Notes under the pieces: model-generated
Seen by the model: only the letters and a program-made list of their open reading frames with translations
Databases searched by the model: none
Told to the model about the DNA's origin: nothing
Position numbers and translations under genes: made by a program
Shown here: in pieces, positions 35,432 to 43,162 of the stretch
Layout of the letters: every line of letters starts with the position of its first letter
Position numbering within the stretch: the first letter of the stretch is position 1
DNA from: Rariglobus hedericola
GTDB taxonomy: Bacteria > Verrucomicrobiota > Verrucomicrobiia > Opitutales > Opitutaceae
Direction of reading: 5' to 3'
NCBI RefSeq assembly: GCF_007559335.1
Contig: NZ_VMBG01000002.1
Coordinates: 1,108,501 to 1,172,500 of the forward strand
Length of the DNA stretch: 64,000 nucleotides

Positions 35432-35635
35432 ATGAATAAGCCTGTATCCATCGCTATCCTCGTCATCGGCGTCATTCTTCTCGTTTACGGAATCAGCGCA
35501 GGCGATTCCATCGCTTCCTCCGTCAAAGAAGGCGTCACCGGCACGCCCACCGACAAGAGCCTCTGGCTCATCATCGGTGGTGCCGTTGGCATCATCGTGG
35601 GCGGCTTCGGTGTATTCCGCGGCGGCAAGTCGTAA
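35432..35635 (+). CDS. DUF3185 small membrane protein
   Basis: The 67-residue protein has two spans: ISIAILVIGVILLVYGIS-like at the N-terminus and LIIGGAVGIIVGGFGVF near the end. The sequence and length match DUF3185, of unknown function. The intervening loop (SIASSVKEGVTGTPTDKS) is conserved in the family. It lies 60 bp after the GH13 gene and before a terminator. Confidence 0.85.
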   Translation: MNKPVSIAILVIGVILLVYGISAGDSIASSVKEGVTGTPTDKSLWLIIGGAVGIIVGGFGVFRGGKS

Positions 35636-35673
35636 GCTGCAGCGCGACAGGCTCGATCTGTCGTAATTGAAAA

Positions 35674-35705
35674 CGCTGTGCTCTTCGAGGGCACGGCGCT
35701 TTTTA
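35674..35705 (+). terminator. Terminator after the DUF3185 gene
   Basis: CGCTGTGC (35674-35681) pairs with GCACGGCG (35691-35698) with one wobble, followed by CTTTTTATT on the plus strand. Confidence 0.75.
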
Positions 35706-35718
35706 TTCACCGGTATGT

Positions 35719-35758
35719 GGGGGATTTCCCTATGGGTGTTACGGGAATTAACCCAATG
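35719..35758 (+). promoter_or_regulatory. Tandem G/C-run motif before cheR
   Basis: Two units lie 24 bp apart: GGGGGATTTCCCtATG (35719-35734) and GGGAATTAACCCaATG (35743-35758). They sit in the 302-bp gap between the DUF3185 and CheR genes, which otherwise holds only a terminator. They are 72 bp before a possible TTG start (35830) and 180 bp before the ATG used here. Confidence 0.6.
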
Positions 35759-35937
35759 TGGAGGCACGTCGTTTATTTTCTTTTGCGGATGAGGTGCCTC
35801 TGCGAGTTATTCGGCCTTAAATTTCCCGCTTGGATAACCTTACGCACATCTCCTTTGCCGGTGTAGACTCTGCGTCCCGAAGCCCTGCTTTGGTCAGACC
35901 GGCGCGGGCGTTTGATTCCTCCGTTATCAAGCCAGTG

Positions 35938-36726
35938 ATGAAGCGGGAGGCGGCGGCGGATGAAGTGTTACATCCGCTGATGGCCTGGATGTTGGAGCGC
36001 GCGGGGTTGGAGCCGGCGGCTTACCGACCGGCCGCGATGCAACGGCGGGTGTCGGCCTGCCTGCGTCAATTGCGCGTGAGCACACCGGATTCGGCGCGGG
36101 AGCTTTTGGAGCGCAAGCCGGAGATGCTGCCGTTCGCGCTCAACACGGTCTTGATCGGCGTGAGCGAATTTTTCCGCGACCGGGCGGCGTTTGATTATTT
36201 GGAGTCCGAGGTGTTGCCGCAGTTACTGAAGACTCGCGGCGGATTGCGCGTGTGCAGCGCGGGCTCATCGGGTGGGCAGGAGCTTTACTCGGTGGCTATG
36301 TTGCTCGCCGAGGCGGGTGTGCTTGAGGCGTGCGCGTTACTCGGCGTGGATTGCCGCAGCGACGCGATCAAGCGGGCGGCGAAGGGAGTTTACAGCGCCG
36401 AGGACATGGCGGGAATAGAGCCCGAGCGCTGCCGCCGTTTTTTCGAAATAGCCGGTCTGCGCTGGATGGTTCAACCCGTGCTCAAAAAACAAATACAGTG
36501 GGAGGCCGCTGACCTTTTGACATTCAAGGCCGATGCACCGTTCGACCTCATCCTGTTTCGCAATGTCTCCATTTATCTTAACGAAGCGCATGGCACCGAG
36601 ACTTGGGGCCGCTTGTGTGATCAATTAACGCCGGGCGGATTCCTGATCACTGGAAAAGCCGAAAAGCCTCCCGCGACGCTGCCATTGGTGCGCGTTGCCC
36701 ATTCAATTTACCGAAAGAACCTGTAA
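35938..36726 (+). CDS. CheR-type protein methyltransferase
   Basis: The 262-residue protein has the CheR N-terminal helical domain (AAYRPAAMQRRVSACLRQL) and the SAM-dependent domain: SEFFRDRAAFDYLE, VCSAGSSGGQELYSVAML, and FDLILFRNVSIYL, equivalent to CheR's FCRNV. It would methylate glutamates of a chemoreceptor or another regulator. No other chemotaxis gene is present. An in-frame TTG at 35830 would add 36 residues; the ATG starts near the conserved domain. It lies 5 bp before a histidine kinase gene. Confidence 0.85.
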   Translation: MKREAAADEVLHPLMAWMLERAGLEPAAYRPAAMQRRVSACLRQLRVSTPDSARELLERKPEMLPFALNTVLIGVSEFFRDRAAFDYLESEVLPQLLKTRGGLRVCSAGSSGGQELYSVAMLLAEAGVLEACALLGVDCRSDAIKRAAKGVYSAEDMAGIEPERCRRFFEIAGLRWMVQPVLKKQIQWEAADLLTFKADAPFDLILFRNVSIYLNEAHGTETWGRLCDQLTPGGFLITGKAEKPPATLPLVRVAHSIYRKNL

Positions 36727-36731
36727 CCGTA

Positions 36732-38516
36732 ATGATCACGAAATTTATCGCCAATCTGCAGCGCAAGCCGGTCCTCCCCGTCACGATTCTCCTCTACATC
36801 GTGTGCGTCGTGGTCATGGGCTGGATCCGCTTCATTCTCCTCGAAAACAGTCTGGTCAGTATCGGCTACGGGCTGCCGTTGCTCGTCTGTCTTTGGTATC
36901 CGGACCGCCGCCTGTTGTGGGGCTTGATGGGCACGTATGGTCTGATGTCCGCTTACAAGGTGTTTATCGTGTCGTCACCCGTGTTCCAGATGGCGCCGTT
37001 TACGGTCTGGGCGATGCAGATGGTCAACATGCTGGTAATCGGCCTGGCTGTGCACATCGTGGTGGAGTTGATAGCCTCGATGCGCGTTCAAAAATCGCAG
37101 CTGGAGGAATCAAATCAGGAACTCATGGCGCGTGAGGAGGAAATCACCCGTCAAAACGAGGAGCTTCAGGGCCAGACCACGGAACTCGCCGAACAAAACG
37201 AAGAGATCCAGCAACAGGCTGAAGAAGTGCAGCAGCAGGCCGAGGAACTCCAGGCTCAAGCCGAGGAGTTGCAGGTCGCCAATTCGGAGTCGAACAAGCG
37301 CCAGGCGATTCTCCAGTCGCTCCTAGATTCACTCCATGTGGATGCGTCGGGTGAATTGCCGGAGCGGATATGTCATCTCTTGATGTCGTTACTCGGTGAG
37401 TCGGCTTCGGCGGCGGTGATCTTGGAAAAAGAAGGTGACGATCTCGTGGTGCTGGCGCAGGCCGGCCCTCTTGGGCTGCCCTCGCGTCGCTGGTCGTTTG
37501 ACCGGTCTTTTGCCGCCGTGGTCATGGGCCATGATCGCACGGCTTATGTATCGGATCTTCGTTTGCGCCCCGACCTTGAGGGGGCACAAACCACCGACAG
37601 CGCATTCCGCTCGATGATTGCCACGCCCCTGCGCCTGGCTGGCAAAACCGTCGGCGTCATAAAGGTTTACTCCGACCACGCGCATGAATGGACGAAGGAA
37701 CAGTTTCGCATCATCGAGTGGATGTCAGCCCAGTGTTCACTGTTGATGGATTCGCGCCGGTTGCAGTCCGAGCTGCAGCGCACCAACACCGATCTCGACC
37801 GTATCGTGAAAGAACGCACGGTCGAGTTGCAGGAGCTCGTCAACGAACTCGAGCACTTCTCCTACACGATCACGCATGACCTGCGAGCCCCGCTGCGTGC
37901 GATGCATGGTTTCGCCGGATTGCTGGCCGAGGATTGCATGGATTCGATCAACGAACAGAGCCGTGAATACCTGAAGCGCATCACCACAGCCGCCAGCCGC
38001 ATGGATCGCCTGATTACGGATGCGCTCAGCTACAGCAAGGCGGTGCGCCACGAGATGCCTCGTGAGGAGGTCAACGTGGACCGTTTGCTGCGCGGCATGA
38101 TCGACTCCTACCCGATTTTCCAAGAGCCGAATGCAAAAATCGAAATCGTCGGGGAGCTTCCATCGGTCCTCGGGAACGAAGCTGCGCTGACCCAAAGTTT
38201 CTCCAACTTGATCGGCAATGCCGTGAAATTTGTCGCGGCAGGCAAAGTTCCATCCGTGCGGATTTCCGTCGAGCAGCGCGGTGACCGCGTGCGTTTTTGG
38301 TTCGAAGATAACGGCATCGGTATCCCGAAGGAAATGCAGTCCAAGGTATTCGTGATGTTCCAGCGATTGAGCAAGGATTACGAAGGCACGGGCATCGGCC
38401 TGGCCTTGGTTAAAAAGGTCGTGGAACGCATGGGTGGCGCGGTCGGTGTGGAATCTGAACCGGGGCAGGGCAGTCGTTTTTGGATCGAACTGAAGACGGC
38501 CGGCTCCCGCGCATGA
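36732..38516 (+). CDS. Membrane sensor histidine kinase with coiled coil and GAF domain
   Basis: The 594-residue protein has about four N-terminal spans (residues 15-120), then a coiled coil (about 122-195) made of near-exact heptads such as EEIQQQA, EEVQQQA, EELQAQA. A GAF domain follows (about 200-340), then HisKA with the His in YTITHDLRAPLRAMHGF, and HATPase with NLIGNAVKFV, DNGIGIP and GTGIGLALV. The form resembles phytochrome-type kinases without the chromophore Cys being evident. It lies 5 bp after cheR and overlaps the next response regulator by 4 bp. Confidence 0.9.
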   Translation: MITKFIANLQRKPVLPVTILLYIVCVVVMGWIRFILLENSLVSIGYGLPLLVCLWYPDRRLLWGLMGTYGLMSAYKVFIVSSPVFQMAPFTVWAMQMVNMLVIGLAVHIVVELIASMRVQKSQLEESNQELMAREEEITRQNEELQGQTTELAEQNEEIQQQAEEVQQQAEELQAQAEELQVANSESNKRQAILQSLLDSLHVDASGELPERICHLLMSLLGESASAAVILEKEGDDLVVLAQAGPLGLPSRRWSFDRSFAAVVMGHDRTAYVSDLRLRPDLEGAQTTDSAFRSMIATPLRLAGKTVGVIKVYSDHAHEWTKEQFRIIEWMSAQCSLLMDSRRLQSELQRTNTDLDRIVKERTVELQELVNELEHFSYTITHDLRAPLRAMHGFAGLLAEDCMDSINEQSREYLKRITTAASRMDRLITDALSYSKAVRHEMPREEVNVDRLLRGMIDSYPIFQEPNAKIEIVGELPSVLGNEAALTQSFSNLIGNAVKFVAAGKVPSVRISVEQRGDRVRFWFEDNGIGIPKEMQSKVFVMFQRLSKDYEGTGIGLALVKKVVERMGGAVGVESEPGQGSRFWIELKTAGSRA

Positions 38517-38971
38517 GCACGCCAACCCAGGCCCGCGTGCTCTACGTTGAAGACGAACAGGGCGACGTCTTTTTCATGCGCAATGCGTTCAAGAAGCTGG
38601 GTGCCCATGATCGCTTCCATGCGGTCGAGGACGGCGAGCGGGCCATCTCGTATTTGTCGGGGCGCGAGCCTTATGCGGACCGTGAACGCCACCCGTTGCC
38701 GACCTTTGTTTTGCTCGATCTGAATCTGCCGATCCGTTCGGGATTCGAAGTGCTCGAGTGGTTGCGCGGGCAACCCGAGTTCAAAACGCTGCCGGTGGTA
38801 ATTTTCTCCTCATCCGGTCGTTTGGAGGATCGCGAGCGCGCGGAGAAACTCGGGGCGACCGAGTATCTGCTCAAGCCCACGTCCGGCAGCCAGTTCTTGG
38901 ACATGGCAAAACAGCTGACGAATACGTGGCTCGCTCGACAGGCATCGGTTGAGATGCCCGCGCAATCATAA
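38513..38971 (+). CDS. Single-domain response regulator (Rcp1-like)
   Basis: The 152-residue protein is a lone receiver domain: LYVEDEQGDVFFMRNAF, phospho-acceptor Asp69 in LLDLNLP, IFSSSG and the Lys in YLLKPTSG. It belongs to the Rcp1-like group that takes phosphate from a phytochrome-like kinase, and the preceding kinase gene overlaps it by 4 bp. There is no output domain, so it acts through protein contacts or phosphorelay. A paralogue faces it at 39015-39485. Confidence 0.9.
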   Translation: MSTPTQARVLYVEDEQGDVFFMRNAFKKLGAHDRFHAVEDGERAISYLSGREPYADRERHPLPTFVLLDLNLPIRSGFEVLEWLRGQPEFKTLPVVIFSSSGRLEDRERAEKLGATEYLLKPTSGSQFLDMAKQLTNTWLARQASVEMPAQS

Positions 38972-39014
38972 TTAACCGACGCGGCGGTGGCGATGAGCCC
39001 GCGGGCGCGGCCGC

Positions 39015-39485
39015 TCAACCGAAGTCCAGCGTTGGAATGGGCGGGAAGAACGTTTTGCCGGCGAACAGCGCGATCAGGTCCTCAAGCGCCGGATATTTTT
39101 CGCAGTAGAAATCCGCGCCCAGTGCCTTGGCGGTTTCCATGTCGGTGAGCCGGTTGGAAGAGCTCATGATGAGGACGGGCACGTCTTTGAGGCCGGGTTG
39201 CGCGCGAATCCACTTGAGAACTTCAAAGCCGCTTTGACGGGGGAGTCGCAGGTCGAGAAAAACGATTGAAGGGAGCAGTTCAGCCGGGTTCGCCAGGCGG
39301 GATTGAAAGTAAGCGACGGCCTGTTCGCCATCCGTGGTGATATGAACGGGCGCACTGACTTGGGCGCGTTTGAGCAACAGCTGAATCAACAGAATGGCAT
39401 CATCATCATCGTCGACGAGCAGCACGGAATTGGGTCCCGTGATGTTGAACGTGAAGGGTGTTTCTGGATTCGAGAGGGCTTTCAT
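39015..39485 (-). CDS. Single-domain response regulator, paralogue
   Basis: The 156-residue protein is a lone receiver domain with VLLVDDDDDAILLIQ, phospho-acceptor Asp78 in FLDLRLP, IMSSSNR, and the Lys in CEKYP where the usual KP is lost. It is closely related to the RR ending 43 bp away on the other strand; both read SGFEVL followed by a W and an xxQP segment. The opposed order suggests an inverted duplication. The ATG at 39485 is chosen over an earlier codon. Confidence 0.88.
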   Translation of the reverse strand: MKALSNPETPFTFNITGPNSVLLVDDDDDAILLIQLLLKRAQVSAPVHITTDGEQAVAYFQSRLANPAELLPSIVFLDLRLPRQSGFEVLKWIRAQPGLKDVPVLIMSSSNRLTDMETAKALGADFYCEKYPALEDLIALFAGKTFFPPIPTLDFG

Positions 39486-39614
39486 TGGAAAGAGTCGTGC
39501 GGGATGATCTTGTGATCGCAATGAATGGATCGCTGGAGCGGTTTACAACGCCTCGCGCGTTCGCCGGTGTCGAGAAAGACGGATCTTACGCGATACAAAC
39601 CAAACAATACCCGA

Positions 39615-39639
39615 GGGGGATCTAGGAGATTCCCCGATG
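39615..39639 (+). promoter_or_regulatory. G/C-run motif with long spacer, between two regulator genes
   Basis: GGGGG, a 12-base spacer and TTCCCCgATG form a longer variant of the island motif. It is 130 bp upstream of the minus-strand response regulator. Its CCCC-nATG end points away from that gene, so the direction differs from most other copies. The 191-bp gap holds nothing else. Confidence 0.45.
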
Positions 39640-39676
39640 CTGACTTCGTTCCTGAAGCTAAGTTCCCGTGAAATCC

Positions 39677-40300
39677 TCAGGCGCTCATCGCGAGCGCAGC
39701 GTGGGAGCCCTCGGCATCGAATGATTGGATGCCACTAAGCTTGAGCACGCGCTCACGTGCCCAAATCAGACGGTTGGACGTCTCGTAGGGATGCGTGCGG
39801 AGCAGACGTGCAATCTCTCCAACGGCGAGACCCAAGACATGATGCAATGCGAGCAATTCGCTGTCACGCGGCTCGATTTTTCCCGGCTGGGTCGCGATTA
39901 CTCGGGCGAAAACCTGCAGGTTGAAAGCAGGCGCCGGGTTGACGTTGCCCGTGGACATACGGCGGACGCGGAGGCGACGTTCGGCGTGCCACTGGTGGTG
40001 ACGTGAAAAACGCAGCGTTGCATAATAAAGCCAGTGGCTGATCGAAACCGGGCAGTGGCCTTGGTTGATATGGCGGCGGGCGCGGGCGAAGACCTGCTGC
40101 GTGATGTTCTCGGCAGCGACTTCGTTGCGAACCAGTGAGTGCGCGAGGTGAAAAATCGCGCGGTTGTGTTTGCGAATCAACGTGAGGAAGGCGGACGAAT
40201 CGCCGTGTTGATAATCGTTCATGAGGGCGGTGTCGGCATCCGCCGAAGTCAGGGCGCCGATGGGGAAATTCATCGGAAGGCTGGGGGCAAAAGCATTCAT
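39677..40300 (-). CDS. Divergent ECF-type RNA polymerase sigma factor
   Basis: The 207-residue protein has a region-2-like segment (MNDYQHGDSSAFLTLIRKHN, then LVRNEVAAENITQQVFARA) and a region-4-like helix-turn-helix (LALHHVLGLAVGEIARLLRTH). The usual DAEDLVQ block reads AAENITQ. The last about 20 residues are not typical. It would direct transcription of a stress-type regulon. No anti-sigma gene is recognised beside it; the preceding gene, 16 bp away, codes for an unknown 127-residue protein. Confidence 0.78.
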   Translation of the reverse strand: MNAFAPSLPMNFPIGALTSADADTALMNDYQHGDSSAFLTLIRKHNRAIFHLAHSLVRNEVAAENITQQVFARARRHINQGHCPVSISHWLYYATLRFSRHHQWHAERRLRVRRMSTGNVNPAPAFNLQVFARVIATQPGKIEPRDSELLALHHVLGLAVGEIARLLRTHPYETSNRLIWARERVLKLSGIQSFDAEGSHAALAMSA

Positions 40301-40316
40301 GGCGGGCGGGGTAGGG

Positions 40317-40700
40317 TCAGCGGTTTTTCTGGCGGCGCGAGGCGAGCATCTGCTCGTGTTGGGCTTCCTCGACGCCTTCGATGGCGAGACGCTCGATCAT
40401 ATCGGGATCGTCGCCTTCGTTGTTGTGAATCTGGGTTTGATGGCCGGGCACCGAAACCGGATCGCTGGGATCGCGATTCATGGAGCTGGCGATGACGGCA
40501 CTGTCGTCCGAAGTGGTTTCGGGCAGGGTGCGGCCTTGAAGCTCTTGACGGGCGGTGCGGCGGTCGGCGCTGGACACACCGTCGTGTCCTTCGATGAGCG
40601 CGATTTCCTGCGCACGATGTTCGATCATCGCGGGAGTGATTTCACCCGCTTCAGATCCGTGAAGGAGAATTTTTCCTGAGTTGGTCTCGTGTGAATTCAT
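40317..40700 (-). CDS. Hypothetical soluble protein co-transcribed with the sigma factor
   Basis: The 127-residue protein is hydrophilic and acidic, with an N-terminal EITPAMIEHRAQEIALIEG helix and a C-terminal MIERLAIEGVEEAQHEQML helix. I do not recognise a family. It is 16 bp upstream of the ECF-type sigma gene on the same strand, so a regulatory partner such as a soluble anti-sigma factor is possible; no zinc motif or membrane span supports it. Confidence 0.6.
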   Translation of the reverse strand: MNSHETNSGKILLHGSEAGEITPAMIEHRAQEIALIEGHDGVSSADRRTARQELQGRTLPETTSDDSAVIASSMNRDPSDPVSVPGHQTQIHNNEGDDPDMIERLAIEGVEEAQHEQMLASRRQKNR

Positions 40701-40848
40701 ATGAAGGCGGGTTACGGGGGTGGGTGGTGATCAGAGGCTCCAACTATGAAAAAAACTATAGCCAAAAAATGAACGGCCCGGCATCGGGCAGCATCCCTAA
40801 GCGGGGGTGGGGAACCGGTAAAAACGGCTTCGAGCAGACGTAAAAAAA

Positions 40849-40872
40849 CCGCCGGCATTTTAATGCCGGCGG
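40849..40872 (-). terminator. Terminator of the BON lipoprotein gene
   Basis: CCGCCGGCA and TGCCGGCGG pair around a short A/T loop; on the minus strand seven T residues follow. The rest of the 213-bp gap (40701-40913) shows nothing further. Confidence 0.85.
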
Positions 40873-40913
40873 CGGGGGAGTGGCGGGCGGTGAACGCCTG
40901 CGACAGGTGAAGA

Positions 40914-41240
40914 TTACTTCTTAACGATGATGTTGTTCTTCACGTCGGTGACGCCTTCGACGGAACCGGCGATACGACCGGCGCGATCCTTCTCGGCGGA
41001 GGTGTTGACGAAGCCGCTCAGCTGAACGGTGCCGCGGAAGCTTTCGACGGTGATTTCGCGACCCTTGACCATCTCATCGGAGGCAAAGGCGGACTTCACC
41101 TTGGTGGTGATCGCGGAGTTATCGATGTATTCGCCGGTGCTTTCCTTGGTGGCGGTGCCCGCGCAGCCGGAGGTGAGGACGGCGCCGGTGCCGAGGAGGA
41201 GAGCGAGGCAAGTGGTGGTGATACGGAGGGAGTTTTTCAT
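40914..41240 (-). CDS. BON domain lipoprotein
   Basis: The 108-residue protein has a signal peptide with a lipobox (LTSGC, Cys26) and a BON domain: DNSAITTKVKSAFASDEMV, ITVESFRGTVQLSGFV and AGRIAGSVEGVTDVKNNIIV. BON lipoproteins sit at the envelope and are often osmotic-shock or general-stress induced. It ends at a strong terminator. A G/C-run motif oriented toward it lies 86 bp before its start. Confidence 0.88.
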   Translation of the reverse strand: MKNSLRITTTCLALLLGTGAVLTSGCAGTATKESTGEYIDNSAITTKVKSAFASDEMVKGREITVESFRGTVQLSGFVNTSAEKDRAGRIAGSVEGVTDVKNNIIVKK

Positions 41241-41325
41241 GATGTTATTAAGATTAAATGTCTGGTGACGTGTTCATAATAAACTATTCGCGGAAGATTG
41301 ATACCGAGGGAAAGGCACTTCGGGT

Positions 41326-41341
41326 CATGGGGATTTCTCCC
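41326..41341 (-). promoter_or_regulatory. G/C-run motif before the BON gene
   Basis: On the minus strand GGGAGAAATCCCCATG points to the BON gene, 86 bp from its start. With the next, opposite copy it shares one divergent intergenic region. Confidence 0.6.
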
Positions 41342-41367
41342 TTCAAATGAGCTGTAAATCCTCGATT

Positions 41368-41383
41368 GGGGAAATCCCCGATG
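41368..41383 (+). promoter_or_regulatory. G/C-run motif before the NarX-like kinase gene
   Basis: GGGGAAATCCCCgATG, identical to 43904-43919, points to the kinase gene, 67 bp before the GTG start chosen here. The ATG within it is in frame but preceded by codons atypical for this genome. Confidence 0.6.
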
Positions 41384-41449
41384 GCGCTCGACGGGAAATT
41401 ACACCATGCTCCATGGGAACTATTTCCACCGCCGGAATACCGTAAAATT

Positions 41450-43162
41450 GTGATACCTGAATCTACTCCCTTTCGATTTGCAGCGACCGCCGAGAAGCCG
41501 AAAACCATCCGCGTGCTGGTGGTCGAGGATCAGGAGGACGACTACGTTTATCTTGATCGAATCCTCCGCAAAGCGGTCTTTGCCCGTTACGAACTCACTT
41601 GGTGTTCCACCTACGAAGCAGGACTGCAGGCGGTGGCTGCCCGTCAACACGATGTTGCTCTCTTCGATTACAATCTGGGCACGGGCACCGGTCTCGATCT
41701 CCTTCGCGAATCGATTCTGATGGGCTGCGAACAGCCGGTCATTCTGTTGACCGGCCACGACAGTCCCGAGGTGGATCGCGAGGCGCTGGGTGCCGGTGCA
41801 TCCGATTACCTCTGCAAAAACGGCCTTAACATCACGCAGCTGGAGCGTGCGATCCGTTACTCGCTGCGTCACGCGGCCATGTTGTCCTCGGTGAAAAAGA
41901 GCCAGCACCAGCTTGAGTTGTTCATGCGCAATGTGCCGTGCGCGGTGTCCATTCGTGATGACGAAGGCCGTTATGTTTTCCAAAACGAGCGGTTTCAGAC
42001 GCACTTTGAAAACGCACCCGTCAGCTCTATCTGGCAATCGACGCCTTCCTCCGAGCCGCGCTCGTTCACCGATGGCGAACACTACTGGTTGGTGAACTCG
42101 TTCCCGATGGGCGAGGCCGGCACGGGCCAGCTGCAAGGTCTTGCCGCCATCGAAATCACCGAGCGCATCAAAGCCGAAGAGCTGCTGCTCAAGGCCACCG
42201 CTTTGTTGAACGGTATTCTGAAGAGCCTGCCCGTCATCGCGTGGAGCGTGGACGAAGAGGGCACCATCCTTGAGGCGCGCGGGAGTGGTCTGGAAGGCGT
42301 GGGTTTGAATGGCGATCAGCTCGTGGGGCGTTCCATGGCGGACCTGTCGACGATGGCCGCGGCGGAGATTGCGAGAACCTTTCAGGCCGGCGATTCCAAC
42401 TTCATCCTGCCGATTCAACACGAAGGACGTGAGCACGCGTTCGATACCTTTTTCCATCACACCAAGGCCCGCGGACGCGGTGCTGTCGGTTTCTCGATCG
42501 ATATCACCGAGCGTCGCTGGCTGGAGAAAAAACTCCTGTTGATCAGCGATGCTGAGCAACTGCGCATCGGAGCCGACCTCCATGACGGACTCGGGCAGCA
42601 TCTCACGGGCATCGCCTGCATGGCGGCGGCTCTGCGCGACCGGTTGAAAGCGCAAAACCTTCCGGAAACCAAGCCGGCGGATGAAATTGCCCGTCTGGTG
42701 AACGAGGCCACGGCGCAGACGCGCGCTCTGGCCCGCGGCTTGTGCCCGGTGCAACTCGATCAATCCGGCCTGTCGACCGCGCTCGAGCATCTGACCGACC
42801 AGATGGAGATCGTGCACGGCATCGAGTGTCATTTCCGCTCTGCCGACGAACCGTTCGAGTGCGATCACGACAGTGCGCTGCATCTCTATCGCATCACGCA
42901 GGAGGCGCTGCAAAACGCCACCCGCCACGGCAAAGCCACTCGTATCGAGGTGGTGCTCGACTCCAGTCCCGAAGGCGGCCGCCTCGCGATCGAGGACAAC
43001 GGCCATGGCTTCGATATGCAGCAAAACGGGAGCGGTGCGGGCGTGGGCTTGCGACTGATGCGTTATCGTGCGGGTATGATCGGTGGAAATCTTTCGATTG
43101 AGTCGCAACCGCAAGGCGGAACGCGGGTCGAGTGCATCTTCCCGTTTTTAATTTCAAAATGA
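41450..43162 (+). CDS. NarX-type hybrid sensor kinase (REC-PAS-HisKA_3-HATPase)
   Basis: The protein (570 residues from the GTG at 41450) opens with a receiver domain (VLVVEDQEDDYVYLDRI; Asp in LFDYNLGTG), then two PAS-like regions (about 170-260 and 265-370) and a HisKA_3 domain with the His in IGADLHDGLGQHLTGI, and an HATPase with ALQNATRHGKA and EDNGHGFDM. An ATG at 41381 would add 23 residues, but those codons are A/T-rich at position three, so the later start is preferred. It overlaps its NarL-like partner by 4 bp. Confidence 0.85.
   Translation: MIPESTPFRFAATAEKPKTIRVLVVEDQEDDYVYLDRILRKAVFARYELTWCSTYEAGLQAVAARQHDVALFDYNLGTGTGLDLLRESILMGCEQPVILLTGHDSPEVDREALGAGASDYLCKNGLNITQLERAIRYSLRHAAMLSSVKKSQHQLELFMRNVPCAVSIRDDEGRYVFQNERFQTHFENAPVSSIWQSTPSSEPRSFTDGEHYWLVNSFPMGEAGTGQLQGLAAIEITERIKAEELLLKATALLNGILKSLPVIAWSVDEEGTILEARGSGLEGVGLNGDQLVGRSMADLSTMAAAEIARTFQAGDSNFILPIQHEGREHAFDTFFHHTKARGRGAVGFSIDITERRWLEKKLLLISDAEQLRIGADLHDGLGQHLTGIACMAAALRDRLKAQNLPETKPADEIARLVNEATAQTRALARGLCPVQLDQSGLSTALEHLTDQMEIVHGIECHFRSADEPFECDHDSALHLYRITQEALQNATRHGKATRIEVVLDSSPEGGRLAIEDNGHGFDMQQNGSGAGVGLRLMRYRAGMIGGNLSIESQPQGGTRVECIFPFLISK

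Noticed and set aside
34508-35767. 419-codon minus-strand open frame
   Set aside because: Antisense of the GH13 gene, without any domain.
41342-41383. Heat-shock (sigma-32) promoter as an explanation of CCCCnATG
   Set aside because: The C-run resembles the sigma-32 -10 CCCCAT, but no CTTGAA-like -35 lies at the right distance here, and the paired G-run is unexplained.
41366-41449. Start of the NarX-like kinase at the TTG (41366) or ATG (41381) in the G/C-run motif
   Set aside because: The codons before 41450 are A/T-rich at third positions, unlike the rest, so the GTG at 41450 is preferred; the ATG remains possible.
41420-43114. 564-codon minus-strand open frame
   Set aside because: Antisense of the NarX-like kinase; no recognisable domain, Arg/His-rich composition.
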